DNA of 64,000 nt from Buchnera aphidicola str. Sg (Schizaphis graminum) (GTDB taxonomy: Bacteria > Pseudomonadota > Gammaproteobacteria > Enterobacterales > Enterobacteriaceae): assembly GCF_000007365.1 (NCBI RefSeq), contig NC_004061.1, positions 186,001 through 250,000 on the forward strand. Reading direction: 5' to 3'. The position numbers were made by a program, and so were the translations under genes. The notes beneath the pieces were generated by a model. That model searched no databases, was not told where the DNA came from, and worked only from the letters and a program-made list of their open reading frames with translations. Below, in pieces: positions 51,209 through 62,197 of the stretch. Numbering within the stretch: the stretch's first letter is position 1; each line of letters starts with the position of its first letter.

Positions 51209-52655
51209 ATTATCACTTTTTTATTTTTTAAGATAAAAATTTTATTTATTATAGTATCTATATCTCCCGCACCTTGTATTAAAATAATATCATTTCCGTT
51301 TAAATGAGGCAGAAGATAATTTAATATTAAATTGCGATTAGTTACTAAGATTACATTTTTTTTTATTTTCTTTATGTCACTATAAAGTGAAAAACTATCT
51401 GCTCCTGAAATAAATGATTCGTTTGCAGAATATACATTTAGTATTAATAAAGAGTCTACTTGAGATAAAATTTTAATAAAATCGAAATATAGATTTCGGG
51501 TTCTTGTATATCGATGAGGTTGAAATATCATTATTAAATTTTTTTTAGGCCAGCTTTTTCGTATTGTTTTAATAGTTTCAGATAATTCAGTAGGATGATG
51601 TCCATAATCATTTATTAACATAACACTTTTATTTTGAATAGATTTTTTTTTTATAAATAATTTTCCAACATATTCAAATCGTCTTGAAGTGCCTTTAAAA
51701 TTTTTTAACGATTGATAAATTTTTTCATCAGGTATTTTTTGATATGTTGCAAAAGCAATAGCAGCTGTAGCATTTAATGCGTTATGTTCACCGGGTAAAT
51801 TTAAGATAATTTCTAAATTATTTAATTGTTTTTTTCTAATTAATGTAAAATTACTTATAAAATCAGATTGTTTATAAGATGTAATACGAAATTCTGCACT
51901 TTTATTAAATCCATATGTAATAACTTTGCATTTTATTTTCGGTAAAATATTAAGAATGGCTTTGTTGTCTGTACATAGTATAGCAATACCGTATGATGGA
52001 ATTTTATTTAAGAAATCTAAAAATGTTTTTTTTAATAGTTTAAATTCACCATTATAATTATCTATATGATCAGGTTCTATATTAGTTATAATAGCTGTTG
52101 TTGGATTTAAACAAAGAAAAGAACCATCACTTTCATCTGCTTCTGCAATAAAATATTTAGAAAACCCAAGTTTTGCATGAGAATTAATTGATTTTATCAA
52201 ACCTCCATTAATAACTGTAGGATCTAATTTATTTTGATTTAATATATCAAAAATCATTGAAGTAGTTGTAGTTTTTCCATGTGTCCCTGAAACTGCTATT
52301 CCAAATTTAAATTGCATGAATATTTGAAGCATTTCAGCTCTTAATAATATAGGAATATTTTTTTTTTAGCTGCTTTAATTTCGGGATTATCAGAAGGAAT
52401 CGCACTAGATATAATAATAAAATCAGCATATTTAATATTTTCTTCAGAATGTTGAAAATAAATATTTATTCCCATATTTTTTAATTTTTTTGTCATAAAG
52501 TTTTCTAATAAATCCGAACCACTGATTTTATATCCTAAATTGAATAAAATTAAAGCAATTCCACTCATTCCTGATCCAGCAATTCCAATCAGATGAATTT
52601 TTAGAATTTTTTTTTCTTTAAAAAAATTATTTTTTTTTATCTTATTTATGTTCAT
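51205..52655 (-). CDS. murC: UDP-N-acetylmuramate--L-alanine ligase, frame interrupted at a poly(A) run
   Basis: MurC adds L-alanine to UDP-MurNAc, the first amino acid of the peptide stem. The N-terminal 104 codons ([24 protein letters not shown]) end at [10 protein letters not shown] followed by a quick stop. The rest starts in the other frame with [29 protein letters not shown], the ATP loop. The break is at 10 A (T run 52358-52367); 11 A would give [16 protein letters not shown], matching E. coli. The whole would be 483 aa (E. coli 491). An ATG at 52332 could only start a product lacking the UDP-binding domain. Other motifs ([17 protein letters not shown]) are intact. Confidence 0.9.
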
Positions 52656-52706
52656 TTTTTAATTTTTTAAGTAAAAATATTTAATATTTGTATTGTTAGC
52701 AATTGT

Positions 52707-53771
52707 TTATATTTTATTGCTAACATCGTGAATAATTTTGGAAATTTTTGATGTAGAATTTCTAATTCCAAGAGAATAAGCTTTTTTAGCCATTATAAAC
52801 AGTTTTTCTCTGTTTAGAGAATTTAATATTTTTATAATTAATTCTGCAGTAAACATTGATTGTTCAATAATTTTCGCAGCACCGTTATTTTCTAGATCTT
52901 CTGCATTTAAATATTGTTGCTTATCTTTATGAGGATAAGGTATGAATATTGCACCTAATCCTACTACAGTAATTTCACTTACTGTTAAAGCACCGGATCG
53001 AGATATAATTATATCTGCCCATTCATATGCTTCTGCTATATTTTTTATAAAAGAGCTGACTATATGTTTATACGTACTATATTTTTTGTATTTTTTTCTA
53101 GTTTTTTGTAAATCATTATTACCTGATTGATGCCAAATAATAGCTTTTTCTTGTAAAAAAAATGATATTTTTGGAAGGATTTTATTGAAAATAGAAGCAC
53201 CTTGACTTCCTCCAATAATTAAAATTCTTAATGGACCTTTTCTGTTTTTGAAACGTTTAATTGGAGGTGGTATATCTATAATATTTTTACGAATAGGATT
53301 TCCGACTATTTCTGCATTTAATAAAGTTCCAGAAAAAGCCTGCATATTTTTTGTAGAAATTTTAGAAAGTAATTTGTTTGTTATCCCTGCAATTTTGTTT
53401 TGTTCATGTAAAATAAAAGGAATTTTACAGCTCCATGCTGCTAATCCGCCAGGACCTGATACGTATCCTCCCATTCCTAAAATAATATCCGGTATCCAAT
53501 TTTTTATTATCTTCCTCACTTGAAGATAAGAATTTAATACATTGATTGGAGTCATAATCAAATTTTTTAAGCTACTATTACGTAGTCCTTGAATTTTTAT
53601 AAAATGAATTTTAATATTACATTTTGGAATAATTTCAGATTCTATTTTATTCTTTGTACCTATCCAATTAATATCCCATCCCTTTTTAATTAAGTGTTTC
53701 GCAATAGTAAGACCTGGAAAAACATGTCCTCCGCTACCGCCTGCTAAAATTATTATTCTTTTAGAATTCAT
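52707..53771 (-). CDS. murG: Lipid II synthase MurG
   Basis: MurG adds GlcNAc to lipid I, making lipid II on the inner face of the membrane. It is 354 aa (E. coli 355). The N-terminal glycine loop LAGGSGGHVFPGLTIA is at about residues 9-24, then GMGGYVSGPGGLAAW (about 100), the second loop IIGGSQGASIFN (about 190) and SRSGALTVSEI with IPYPHKDKQQYLNA, the UDP-GlcNAc site. Its ATG directly follows the ftsW stop. The gene is intact. Confidence 0.97.
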   Translation of the reverse strand: MNSKRIIILAGGSGGHVFPGLTIAKHLIKKGWDINWIGTKNKIESEIIPKCNIKIHFIKIQGLRNSSLKNLIMTPINVLNSYLQVRKIIKNWIPDIILGMGGYVSGPGGLAAWSCKIPFILHEQNKIAGITNKLLSKISTKNMQAFSGTLLNAEIVGNPIRKNIIDIPPPIKRFKNRKGPLRILIIGGSQGASIFNKILPKISFFLQEKAIIWHQSGNNDLQKTRKKYKKYSTYKHIVSSFIKNIAEAYEWADIIISRSGALTVSEITVVGLGAIFIPYPHKDKQQYLNAEDLENNGAAKIIEQSMFTAELIIKILNSLNREKLFIMAKKAYSLGIRNSTSKISKIIHDVSNKI

Positions 53772-54919
53772 TTAAATGCCTTTAGGAAAAGCTTGATGTT
53801 CGCTTAATCGTATTTCAAAATCAATTCTTAATAATATACAAATAGCCATTAAATTAACAATTAAACTTGAACCGCCATAGCTGATTAATGGTAACGTTAA
53901 ACCTTTAGTAGGTAGTATACCAGTTACAGCTCCAATATTTATAAGTGTTTGAAAACTAAACCATAAACCAATTGAACAAGCTAAAAATCCTGAAAAAACT
54001 TGTTTTTTTTCAAAAGATTGTTGTCCAATATACATAGCTCGAAAAGAAATAAAAAAAATCATTAGTAATATTAAAAAACAGCCTATATAGCCTAATTCTT
54101 CACCTATTATAGAAAATATAAAGTCACTATGAGCTTCTGGTAAATAATTTAATTTTTGTATTGAATTACCTAGACCTTGTCCGAAAAAATGACCACGTCC
54201 TAAAGCTATTAAAGATTGTGTTAGTTGATACCCATTACCAAATGGATCTTTCCAAGGATTCCAAAACGATAAGATTCTTTTAATACGATATGGTTCAAAT
54301 AAAACTAAAGCAGTAATAATTAAAGTCACAAAAAAAATAATTATAAAAAATTGTTTTATTTTTACTCCAGAAAGAAATAAAACTGATAAAGTAGTTAGAA
54401 ATAAAACAATAACTGTTCCTAAATCCGGTTCTGCTAATAGAAGAACTGATTGTATTATTATAATTGTTATAGGTTTTAAAAAACCCCAAAAATTATTACG
54501 TACTTCATTTGTTTTTCTCGATAAATAATTAGATATATAGAAAAATGAAGATATTTTACATATTTCAGCAGGTTGTATATGTAATATACCTATATTTATC
54601 CATCGATATGATCCATGTACTGATTTTCCTATTAATAATACAATTGTAAGCAAAAAAATTGAAATAATTAATATTAAATTACTATTTTTTTCCCAAAATG
54701 ACATAGGTATACGTAAAAGAATAAAAGATAATAAAAATATTAAAAAAAAATAAAATATTTCCCTTTTCACAAAAAAAAAGGGATCGTGATATAAAATTTG
54801 ACCTATAGGGATCGATGAAGAAGTTACCATCACTAATCCTGTTATACATAAACCTAAAGTTAACCATACTAATACACGATCGTATAATACAATATAGTTT
54901 TTTTTTTTAAAAAAAACAT
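53772..54919 (-). CDS. ftsW: Lipid II polymerase FtsW, frame interrupted at a T8A11 run near the start
   Basis: FtsW is the SEDS glycosyltransferase that builds septal peptidoglycan with FtsI. The open frame begins with [11 protein letters not shown], but similarity extends upstream through [20 protein letters not shown] (E. coli IMYDRTLLWLTFGL), with no start codon there. The natural ATG at 54917-54919 overlaps the murD stop (TAATG). Between them lies TTTTTTTT then 11 A (T run 54898-54908). With 12 A the frame would read [16 protein letters not shown]. The remainder has about nine membrane helices and the SEDS motifs [28 protein letters not shown] and PEAHSDFIF. The total would be about 382 aa (E. 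coli 414). Confidence 0.85.
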
Positions 54920-56241
54920 TAATTTATTTCCTTGGATAATTTTATGAAAAGATTCCCTCTTTCTTCAAAATTAGAAAATTGATCTTTACTGCTGCATCCT
55001 GGTGATAAAAGAACAACATCACCTGGTTGAATTTTTTTTGATATTAAAATTATGGCTTGTTTTAAAGTTTTAGTATAGATAGATTTTTTTTTGCATAGTT
55101 TTGATAGATTAAGACCATCCTTTCCAAAACAATATATTTTTATTTTTATTTTTTCGAAATATTTTTTTAAAATATTGAAATTAGAAGATTTTCCATCTCC
55201 TCCTAGCAATAACCATATTGTTCCCTTTATCTTTAAATTTTTAAGAGCAGCTTTTGTACTGTCAACATTTGTGGATTTAGAATCATTAATCCAGGATATA
55301 TTATTATTAATGTGTACTGTTTGAAATCTATGTGGTAATCCTAAAAATTTTTTAAGTACATTTATTGAAACTTTTTGATCAAATTTCATTTGGTCTGAAA
55401 TTGCTAATGATGTAAGTATATTTTCATAGTTATGATGTCCATTTAATAAAATGTTACTAGTATCAACTATTTTTTTGTTTTTATGGAATAAAATTGCTTT
55501 TTCTTTTTCATAATTAATATAATAATCATTATTATTACACGTTCCAAAACTAATATATTTTTTTGATTTTGTGTTAAATGGTTTTTTTTCTCCTTTTTTT
55601 AATTTAATTAAACAAATTTTAGCTTTATTATAAATAGACAATTTAGTTTTTTTATATTGTTCAAAACCTTCTGGATATCTATCAAGATGATCTTCAGTAA
55701 TATTGAGAACTACAGCTATTTTTGACTTCAAATTAAATGTAGTTTCTAATTGAAAACTAGATAATTCAAGTACATATAAACTAGCTTTTTTATTGAGCAT
55801 TTCTAATACTGGGAATCCAATATTTCCTCCTAATAAAACTTTATATCCTGATTTTTCTGCAATTTTTTTTACCATAGTTGCCACAGTACTTTTGCCATTA
55901 GTACCAGTAATAGAAATGATTGGACATTTTGTTTCTCTAGAAAATAATTCAATATCGCTAATGATATCGATGCCTAATGAACGGGCTTTCATTAAAATAG
56001 GTTTAAAAGAAGAAATACCTGGACTGATAATAATTAAATCAGATTCTAAAATCCAATTTTCTTTTAAATTTCCTAACTTGTATTCAATATTTTTGGGAAT
56101 TTTATTTAAAAAAATAGGTTTATTAGATTCATCTATTACTCGAGGTTGTATTCCTTTTTTTAGAAAAAAGTTAATACATGATATTCCAGTCAATCCCAAT
56201 CCTAAAATTAGTATTTTTTTTCCAAAATAATTATACGACAT
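54919..56241 (-). CDS. murD: UDP-MurNAc-L-Ala--D-Glu ligase
   Basis: MurD adds D-glutamate to the precursor. I chose the ATG at 56239-56241, which overlaps the mraY stop in TAATG and gives [19 protein letters not shown], the family start; an in-frame ATG at 56298 would add 19 unlikely residues inside mraY. The product is 440 aa (E. coli 438). The ATP loop is [16 protein letters not shown] (about residue 110), with [28 protein letters not shown] and NDSKSTN downstream. It contains a 9-A run (KKK) that is in frame. The gene is intact. Confidence 0.95.
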   Translation of the reverse strand: MSYNYFGKKILILGLGLTGISCINFFLKKGIQPRVIDESNKPIFLNKIPKNIEYKLGNLKENWILESDLIIISPGISSFKPILMKARSLGIDIISDIELFSRETKCPIISITGTNGKSTVATMVKKIAEKSGYKVLLGGNIGFPVLEMLNKKASLYVLELSSFQLETTFNLKSKIAVVLNITEDHLDRYPEGFEQYKKTKLSIYNKAKICLIKLKKGEKKPFNTKSKKYISFGTCNNNDYYINYEKEKAILFHKNKKIVDTSNILLNGHHNYENILTSLAISDQMKFDQKVSINVLKKFLGLPHRFQTVHINNNISWINDSKSTNVDSTKAALKNLKIKGTIWLLLGGDGKSSNFNILKKYFEKIKIKIYCFGKDGLNLSKLCKKKSIYTKTLKQAIILISKKIQPGDVVLLSPGCSSKDQFSNFEERGNLFIKLSKEIN

Positions 56242-57307
56242 TAATTTACCTTTAAAGATAGTATTCCTATGAATAAAAGCAGCATAGAAATAATCCAAAA
56301 TCTTACGACAATGACAGATTCTGATAATCCTTGTATTTCATAATGATGATGAATAGGTGCCATTTTAAAAATTCTTTTTTTTCTAAATTTGAAGTATATA
56401 ATTTGTAATATTACTGATATAGTTTCAAAGACGAAAACACCACCTAAAATTAATAATAAAAATTCTTGATGTAATAATATAGATATTGTTCCTAAAGCAC
56501 CACCTAATGATAATGATCCAACATCACCCATAAATATTTTAGCTGGATAAGAGTTAAACCATAAAAATCCTAATCCTGATCCAATTATTGTCATACATAA
56601 AATACTTAATTCATTTGATTTTGATAAATAAGGAATATTCATATATTTTGAAAAAATAACATTTGAACTACAAAAAGAAAGCAATCCTAAACCTAATGAT
56701 AATAAAATTATTGGCATAATTGCTAATCCATCTAATCCGTCTGTTAGATTTACTGCATTACTAGTTCCAACAATAACAAAATAACATAAAAACATATATA
56801 GATAATTGATTTTAAAAACTACTTTAGTGTAAAATGGAATTACTAATTCAATATTAGTAGTATTACTTAAATTCAAATGAATGGCATAGATAATAATAAC
56901 AGCAATTATTGACAATAAAAAAAATTTCCACAAGATCTTTAATCCCTTAGGATGATTATATCGTATTTTTTTATAGTCATCTAAAAACCCAATCAAGCCA
57001 TATCCTACTAAAACACCTATAACATACCAAATATCCAGATTAGATAAATTACAATAAAGAAAAATAGAAATAAAGATTGAAAAGAGTATAAATACCCCTC
57101 CCATAGTAGGTGTTTTTTTTTTAAATGATGTGTTACTGGTCCGTCTTGACGTATTACTTGATATTTTTGTAATTTTTTAAAATAAGAAATAATGTATGGA
57201 GCAAAATATAAATTAATAAAAAAAGATGTCAGTAAACTAAAAATTATTCGAAATGAAACGTAAGACAATATTTTTATATGTAAATATTGATTAAGATAAA
57301 TCAGCAT
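56241..57307 (-). CDS. mraY: Phospho-MurNAc-pentapeptide transferase MraY, frame interrupted at a poly(A) run
   Basis: MraY moves phospho-MurNAc-pentapeptide onto undecaprenyl phosphate, forming lipid I. The N-terminal part ([20 protein letters not shown], then [11 protein letters not shown]) runs out of frame at 10 A (T run 57113-57122) and continues as an unrelated tail. The other frame resumes at [19 protein letters not shown]. With 11 A the joint reads [12 protein letters not shown], matching the E. coli FSKRGTPTMGG region. The rest has the [11 protein letters not shown] motif, [15 protein letters not shown] and PIHHHYE, the catalytic signatures, and about ten membrane helices. The total would be 355 aa (E. 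coli 360). Confidence 0.9.
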
Positions 57308-58663
57308 TTTTAAACTCCTTAATTAGGTATTCTACTATTTGTTCCATTTTTGTATTACGAGATCCTTTAATTAAAACTGTAGTTTGATCTTCTTTTAAAA
57401 TTGTTTCTTTCAAACTTTGTTTTAATTTTTCTTTTTCTAAAAAATGTATGCTATTTTTACATATTTTACTAATTTCATAACTATTTTTACCTATAGTTAA
57501 GATACTATCTATTTTAGATAAATTAGCAATATTGCCTATCATTTTATGATATAGAATACTTTTTTCTCCTAACTCAGCCATATCACTGACTACTAGTATT
57601 TTGTAACCTGGCATTTTTTCTAATACCTTAATTGCACTTATCATTGATGCGACATTAGAATTATATGTATCATTAATTAAAATTTTATTTATGCTTAATT
57701 TAATTGATTCTAATCTACCAGGTAATGTAGGTGTTGATAATAGACCATCTTTAATTTGTTTTAAAGGTATATGAAGAGAAAATGCGAGAGCGCTAGCTGC
57801 CAAAGCATTAGAGACGCTTTGATATCCTAGAAAAGGCAATTTAATATCTATTTTACCAGATGGTGTGTACATGGTAAAACATGTTTTATTTGTATGTATT
57901 GTAATGTTAGTAGAAAAAAAATTACTTTCTTTTTTTTTTCGATAGAAAAATAAAAAACATTTTTATTTTTTATCTTTTTTTTCCATTGAGAAAGATGATT
58001 GCTGTCTAAGTTGATAATGACTGTACCTTGCGATCTTAGACCAGATAATATTTCTGATTTTGCTTTGGATACTCCTAATAATGATTTAAAACCTTGTAAA
58101 TGTGCATGATAAATATTGTTTATTAAAACTGTATTTGGTTGTGCAATATTAGAAGTATAAGAAATTTCACCAGGATTATTAGCACCTAACTCAATTACTC
58201 CATATTTGTGTTTTTTTGTCAACCTTATCAAGGTTATAGGTACTCCTATATGATTATTTAAATTATCAATTGTAGATATTATTTTTTTATTTTTTTCTAG
58301 TATTGATTTAGTCATTTCTTTTACTGACGTTTTTCCACAAGATCCAGTAATCGCAAGTATTTTAGGATTGATTTTTTGACGAATCCAAGATGCAATTTTC
58401 CCTAAAGCAATAGATGTATCTTCTACTATTATGTAAGAAACATTATAATTTATTTTTTTTTGACTTATAATTGCAGCGCAACCTTTGTTAACTGCTTCTT
58501 TTATAAATATATATGCGTCAAATTGCTTACCCTTTAAAGCAATAAAAAGACAACCTAATGTAACTTGTTTTGTATCTATTACAATGTCATTTATTACTAA
58601 ATCCCTTCCGTATAGTTGACCATTAGTAATAATGGCAATTTTCTTTAAAGATAAAGGAATCAT
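57291..58663 (-). CDS. murF: UDP-MurNAc-tripeptide--D-Ala-D-Ala ligase, frame interrupted at a poly(A) run
   Basis: MurF adds the D-Ala-D-Ala made by DdlB, completing the pentapeptide. The first part has the UDP-binding domain and the ATP loop ITGSCGKTSVKEM (about residue 101), then ELGANNPGEI. It loses frame at 10 A (T run 57930-57939). With 11 A the joint reads FYFSIEKKKESNFFSTNITI, followed by TMYTPSGKIDIKLPFLGYQS and SNALAASALAF, as in E. coli MurF. The C-terminal part (NDTYNSNVASM, VVSDMAELG, IKGSRNTKMEQIV) is intact. The total would be 457 aa (E. coli 452). It overlaps the murE end by ATGA and mraY by 17 bases. Confidence 0.9.
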
Positions 58664-60155
58664 ATTTTTTTTTCCAATAATTTTATTACTACTTTTTGAT
58701 CTGAATAATTAATTATTTTATTCTTAATTATTTGTTGATTTTCATGTCCTTTTCCAGATATAAAAATTATATCATCAATATTCGCTTTGAAAAAAGTAGA
58801 AGATATTGCTTTTTCTCTATTAGGAATAATTATTATTTTTTCTTTTTTTATGCACCCTTGTACAATTTCTTTGATAATTTTATTTTGATTTTCATTTCTA
58901 GGATTGTCATTTGTAATTATTACTCGATCAGCTATTTTTTCCGAAATAGATCCCATTAAAGGACGTTTTGTTTGATCTCTTTCTCCGCCACATCCAAATA
59001 TACACCATATTTTTTTTTTACATAATAAGATTTAATTGCGTTTAATGCTTTTTTTAATGCATCAGGGGTATGAGCATAATCTATAATAACTTTTGGTTTT
59101 CCAAAAACGTCAAATTTTTGCATTCTACCTAGGATTGGTTGAAGTTGAATAGATGTATTAATAAGATCTGATAACTTATAGTTCATTTCTAGCATAGATG
59201 CAAATGATAATAATAGATTTTGTATATTAAAATAACCGATTAAACAAGTTGATAAGATTCCTTGACCCCAACTAGATTCGAATTCTACATCAGTAGAATT
59301 AACGTTATATTTTATACCAGTAGCATTTATCCATTTTGTAGAATATTTTTTTTGTTTTTCATTTTGTATAGTCACTGCAATTGTATATTTATCAGAGAGT
59401 TTTCTTAACCATTTTTTTGCATATTTATCATTAGCGTTTAATATTATTTTTTTTATTTTATGTTGACTAAAAAAAGACCATTTTGCTGATTCATATTGTT
59501 TCATATTTTTATGATAATCTAAATGATCTTGAGTTAAATTTGTAAATATTCCAATATAGAATGGAATGTTTTTTACACGATTTTGTACCAAACCGTGTGA
59601 TGAAACTTCCATAGTAACTAAATTAATTTTTTTTTTTGCAGCGATGTGTAAAAATGATTGAATATCAATAGCTGAAGAAGTAGTATTTTTTGTAGTTTTT
59701 AATGCATTATAAAAACCATTTCCTAAAGTACCCATTGTAGCAATTTTTTTACCTAATAACTCACTCCATTGATTAATTAATTGTGTCACAGTAGTTTTTC
59801 CATTAGTTCCAGTTACACCAATAATTTTTAATGTTTTAGCTGGTTCTTTATAGACTCTTGCTGCTAAATTTGAAATTTTTTCAGATAATTTAAAAAAAGA
59901 TAATATAGGAATATTATTAATATAATTGATTTCCCCATGTTTTTTTTTCTCTTTAGTTTCAGATAGTATTGCTACTACCCTTTTTTTAACTGCTTCAAAA
60001 ATAAAATCATTTCCATCTTTTTTTGTGCCTTTTATAGCTATAAAAACGTCTTTAGAAGTTAGCTTTCGACTATCTAAGGATAGATTTGAAAATTTTTTTT
60101 GAGGAGTGTTTTTAATCCATGGAAATAGAATATATTTTAAGTTATTTTTTTTCAT
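58660..60155 (-). CDS. murE: UDP-MurNAc-L-Ala-D-Glu--meso-DAP ligase, frame interrupted at a poly(A) run
   Basis: MurE adds meso-diaminopimelate to the precursor. The N-terminal and central domains are intact: GVTGTNGKTTVTQLI (about residue 115), TMEVSSHGL, FTNLTQDHLDYH and IDYAHTPDALKKAL. At 10 A (T run 59010-59019) the frame changes; with 11 A it reads SYYVKKKIWCIFGCGGERDQ and then TKRPLMGSISEKIADRVIIT, NDNPRNE (the DNPR motif) and GKGHE. Without correction the DAP-recognition C-terminal domain is lost. The total would be 498 aa (E. coli 495). The stop overlaps the murF ATG. Confidence 0.9.
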
Positions 60156-60171
60156 TGATTTTTTTAGAATA

Positions 60172-61878
60172 TTACGATAATTTGTTTTTTAAATTATCTG
60201 GTTTAATTTTCATTTCTTTCAGTACTAATTTCATTATTTTACTAAAAACTGGCGCAGATACTGCACCTCCATAATATTTTTCTCCTTTAGGATTATCAAT
60301 TATAATTGTTAAAGAAAATTTTGGATTGCTAGCTGGTGCTATTCCTGCAGTATAGGCTATATATTTTTTGATATAGTATCCGTGAATACCTACTTTTTTC
60401 GCAGTTCCTGTTTTAATTGCAACACGATATCCTTTAATAGCTGCTTGAGAACCACCTTCTCCAGGGTGAGCAACAGTTTCCATCATATGGATAACATTTT
60501 TTACATACCTTTTAGGAAAAATTCTTTTTTCATATAACGGATGATCAATTTTAATAATTGAAAGAGGACGATAAATTCCATAGCTTCCAATAATTGTATA
60601 TAGACGAGCTAATTGCAGAGGAGTTATCATAAGTCCGTATCCAAAAGAAAAAGTCGCTTTTTCTAGATCTGATAATTTTTTTTTCTTAGGAAGAAAACCT
60701 TTTTGTTCTCCGATTAATCCTAAATTAGTTGGCTGTCCTAATCCAAATTTAATATAGCTATTAATCAGTTCTGAGGTATTCATAGATAATGCAATTTTTG
60801 ATACCCCAACATTACTAGATTTTTTTAATATTCCTGTTATATTTAATTTTTCATGGTATGCAACATCTGTTATTTTATGTTTTTTTATAAAATAAGGTTT
60901 TGTGTTAATTATTGAGTTTTTTTTAATTATTCCTCTTTTTAATGCTTCCATAATAACTATTGGTTTAACTGTCGATCCTGGTTCAAAAATATCTGTAATA
61001 GCTTTATTACGAAGATTTTTGTTAATCATGTATTGCATATTATTTGGATTATATGAAGGGCTATTAGCCATAGCTAATATTTCTCCAGTTTCAATATTAA
61101 TTAAAATTGCAATTCCAAAATCTGCTTGATTTTCGTTAACAGCATTATTCAATTTTTGATATACGATTGTTTGTAATTTTTTGTCAATACTGAGTATTAA
61201 ATTATTAGAATTGGATTTATTAATTAAAGATTCGTTTTCGATTATTTGTCCTTGATTATCTTTTCTTATTTTTCTTTTACCTGGTGTGCCTGTTAAATAT
61301 GAATTAAAACTTTTTTCTATACCTTCAATTCCCTCTCCATCTATATTATTTATCCCAATTAATTGAGCTGCGATAGCACCAGTAGGATAGTATCGTTTTG
61401 ATTCTTCTATCAAAAAAACTCCTGGTAATTTTAATGCTTTAATATAATCTCCGATTTCTGGATTAATTTGACGAGCTAAATAAATAAACTTAATATTTTT
61501 ATCTGAATTAATAAAAAATATTAATTTATTTAATGGAATAGATAGTATCTCTGATAATGCTTTCCAACGTATGTTATTTTTTATATCGTTTTTATTGGTA
61601 ATCATTGTGGGATCTATAAATACTGCATTGACTGGAACAGCTACAGCTAATGGGTATCCTAATCGATCATTAATTATGCCTCTTCTATTTATTACTGATT
61701 GTATTCTTAGTGTTCTACGATCTCCTTCGTATGCTAATTTTTTAGAATTTATTATTTGAAGAAATATTATGCGTAATGTTAAAATTACTAAAAATAAAAA
61801 AACAATACTGCATAATGTGACAAAACGCCAATTTATATAAATTATTTTTTTTATTTTTTTTTCTTTAAATAAGTTCAT
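60172..61878 (-). CDS. ftsI: Peptidoglycan transpeptidase FtsI (PBP3)
   Basis: FtsI cross-links septal peptidoglycan and is the partner of FtsW. It is 568 aa (E. coli 588). A single N-terminal membrane helix (about residues 17-40, [19 protein letters not shown]) is followed by the non-catalytic domain and the transpeptidase with SxxK in [11 protein letters not shown], SxN in KKSSNVGVS and KTG in [11 protein letters not shown]. All three motifs are complete, in contrast with the dead mrcB at 31-33 kb. It is therefore the only apparently usable class of transpeptidase in this window. Confidence 0.97.
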   Translation of the reverse strand: MNLFKEKKIKKIIYINWRFVTLCSIVFLFLVILTLRIIFLQIINSKKLAYEGDRRTLRIQSVINRRGIINDRLGYPLAVAVPVNAVFIDPTMITNKNDIKNNIRWKALSEILSIPLNKLIFFINSDKNIKFIYLARQINPEIGDYIKALKLPGVFLIEESKRYYPTGAIAAQLIGINNIDGEGIEGIEKSFNSYLTGTPGKRKIRKDNQGQIIENESLINKSNSNNLILSIDKKLQTIVYQKLNNAVNENQADFGIAILINIETGEILAMANSPSYNPNNMQYMINKNLRNKAITDIFEPGSTVKPIVIMEALKRGIIKKNSIINTKPYFIKKHKITDVAYHEKLNITGILKKSSNVGVSKIALSMNTSELINSYIKFGLGQPTNLGLIGEQKGFLPKKKKLSDLEKATFSFGYGLMITPLQLARLYTIIGSYGIYRPLSIIKIDHPLYEKRIFPKRYVKNVIHMMETVAHPGEGGSQAAIKGYRVAIKTGTAKKVGIHGYYIKKYIAYTAGIAPASNPKFSLTIIIDNPKGEKYYGGAVSAPVFSKIMKLVLKEMKIKPDNLKNKLS

Positions 61879-61949
61879 TTTTTTCGTTTATATTTTTATC
61901 TATCTATATATTTTAGACATATTTTTTATTTGATTTAAAATATAGATTT

Positions 61950-62195
61950 TTAATGAATAGAAGGCATAGAAATAGCATTTTTTTCAATGATTAAATTTCT
62001 CCATTCATCATCTTTTTTTTTTGTTTTTAAATTTAAATTTTCTTCTTCAGCAATTAGTAGTCGAGTATTGTAGACTACAATAACAACAGAATTAGCAGAT
62101 AAAATTATTGCTAATAGTAAAATTAAATGAATTTTTCCATATATAAAAAAATCTTTTTTAATTATTTTTGGTAAATCATAACGTTTTATTTTCAT
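61950..62195 (-). CDS. ftsL: Cell division protein FtsL, shortened
   Basis: FtsL is a bitopic membrane protein that, with FtsB and FtsQ, recruits and activates FtsW-FtsI. The 81 aa product keeps a short cytoplasmic tail, a membrane helix (about residues 20-42, IHLILLLAIILSANSVVIVV), and TRLLIAEEENL ... EWRNLIIEKNAIS, matching E. coli. It stops about 35-40 residues before the E. coli end (121 aa), losing the distal part of the periplasmic coiled coil. It begins 2 bases after the rsmH stop. The ftsQ partner is missing in this locus. Confidence 0.87.
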   Translation of the reverse strand: MKIKRYDLPKIIKKDFFIYGKIHLILLLAIILSANSVVIVVYNTRLLIAEEENLNLKTKKKDDEWRNLIIEKNAISMPSIH

Positions 62196-62197
62196 AT

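Noticed and set aside
54682-54867. 61 aa minus-strand open frame within ftsW
   Set aside because: It is out of frame with the SEDS similarity and has no known homologue; a shadow of ftsW.
61879-61949. Possible frameshifted extension of ftsL (KIYILNQIKNM resembling the E. coli tail)
   Set aside because: The similarity is weak, no homopolymer explains a shift, and stops occur in every frame.
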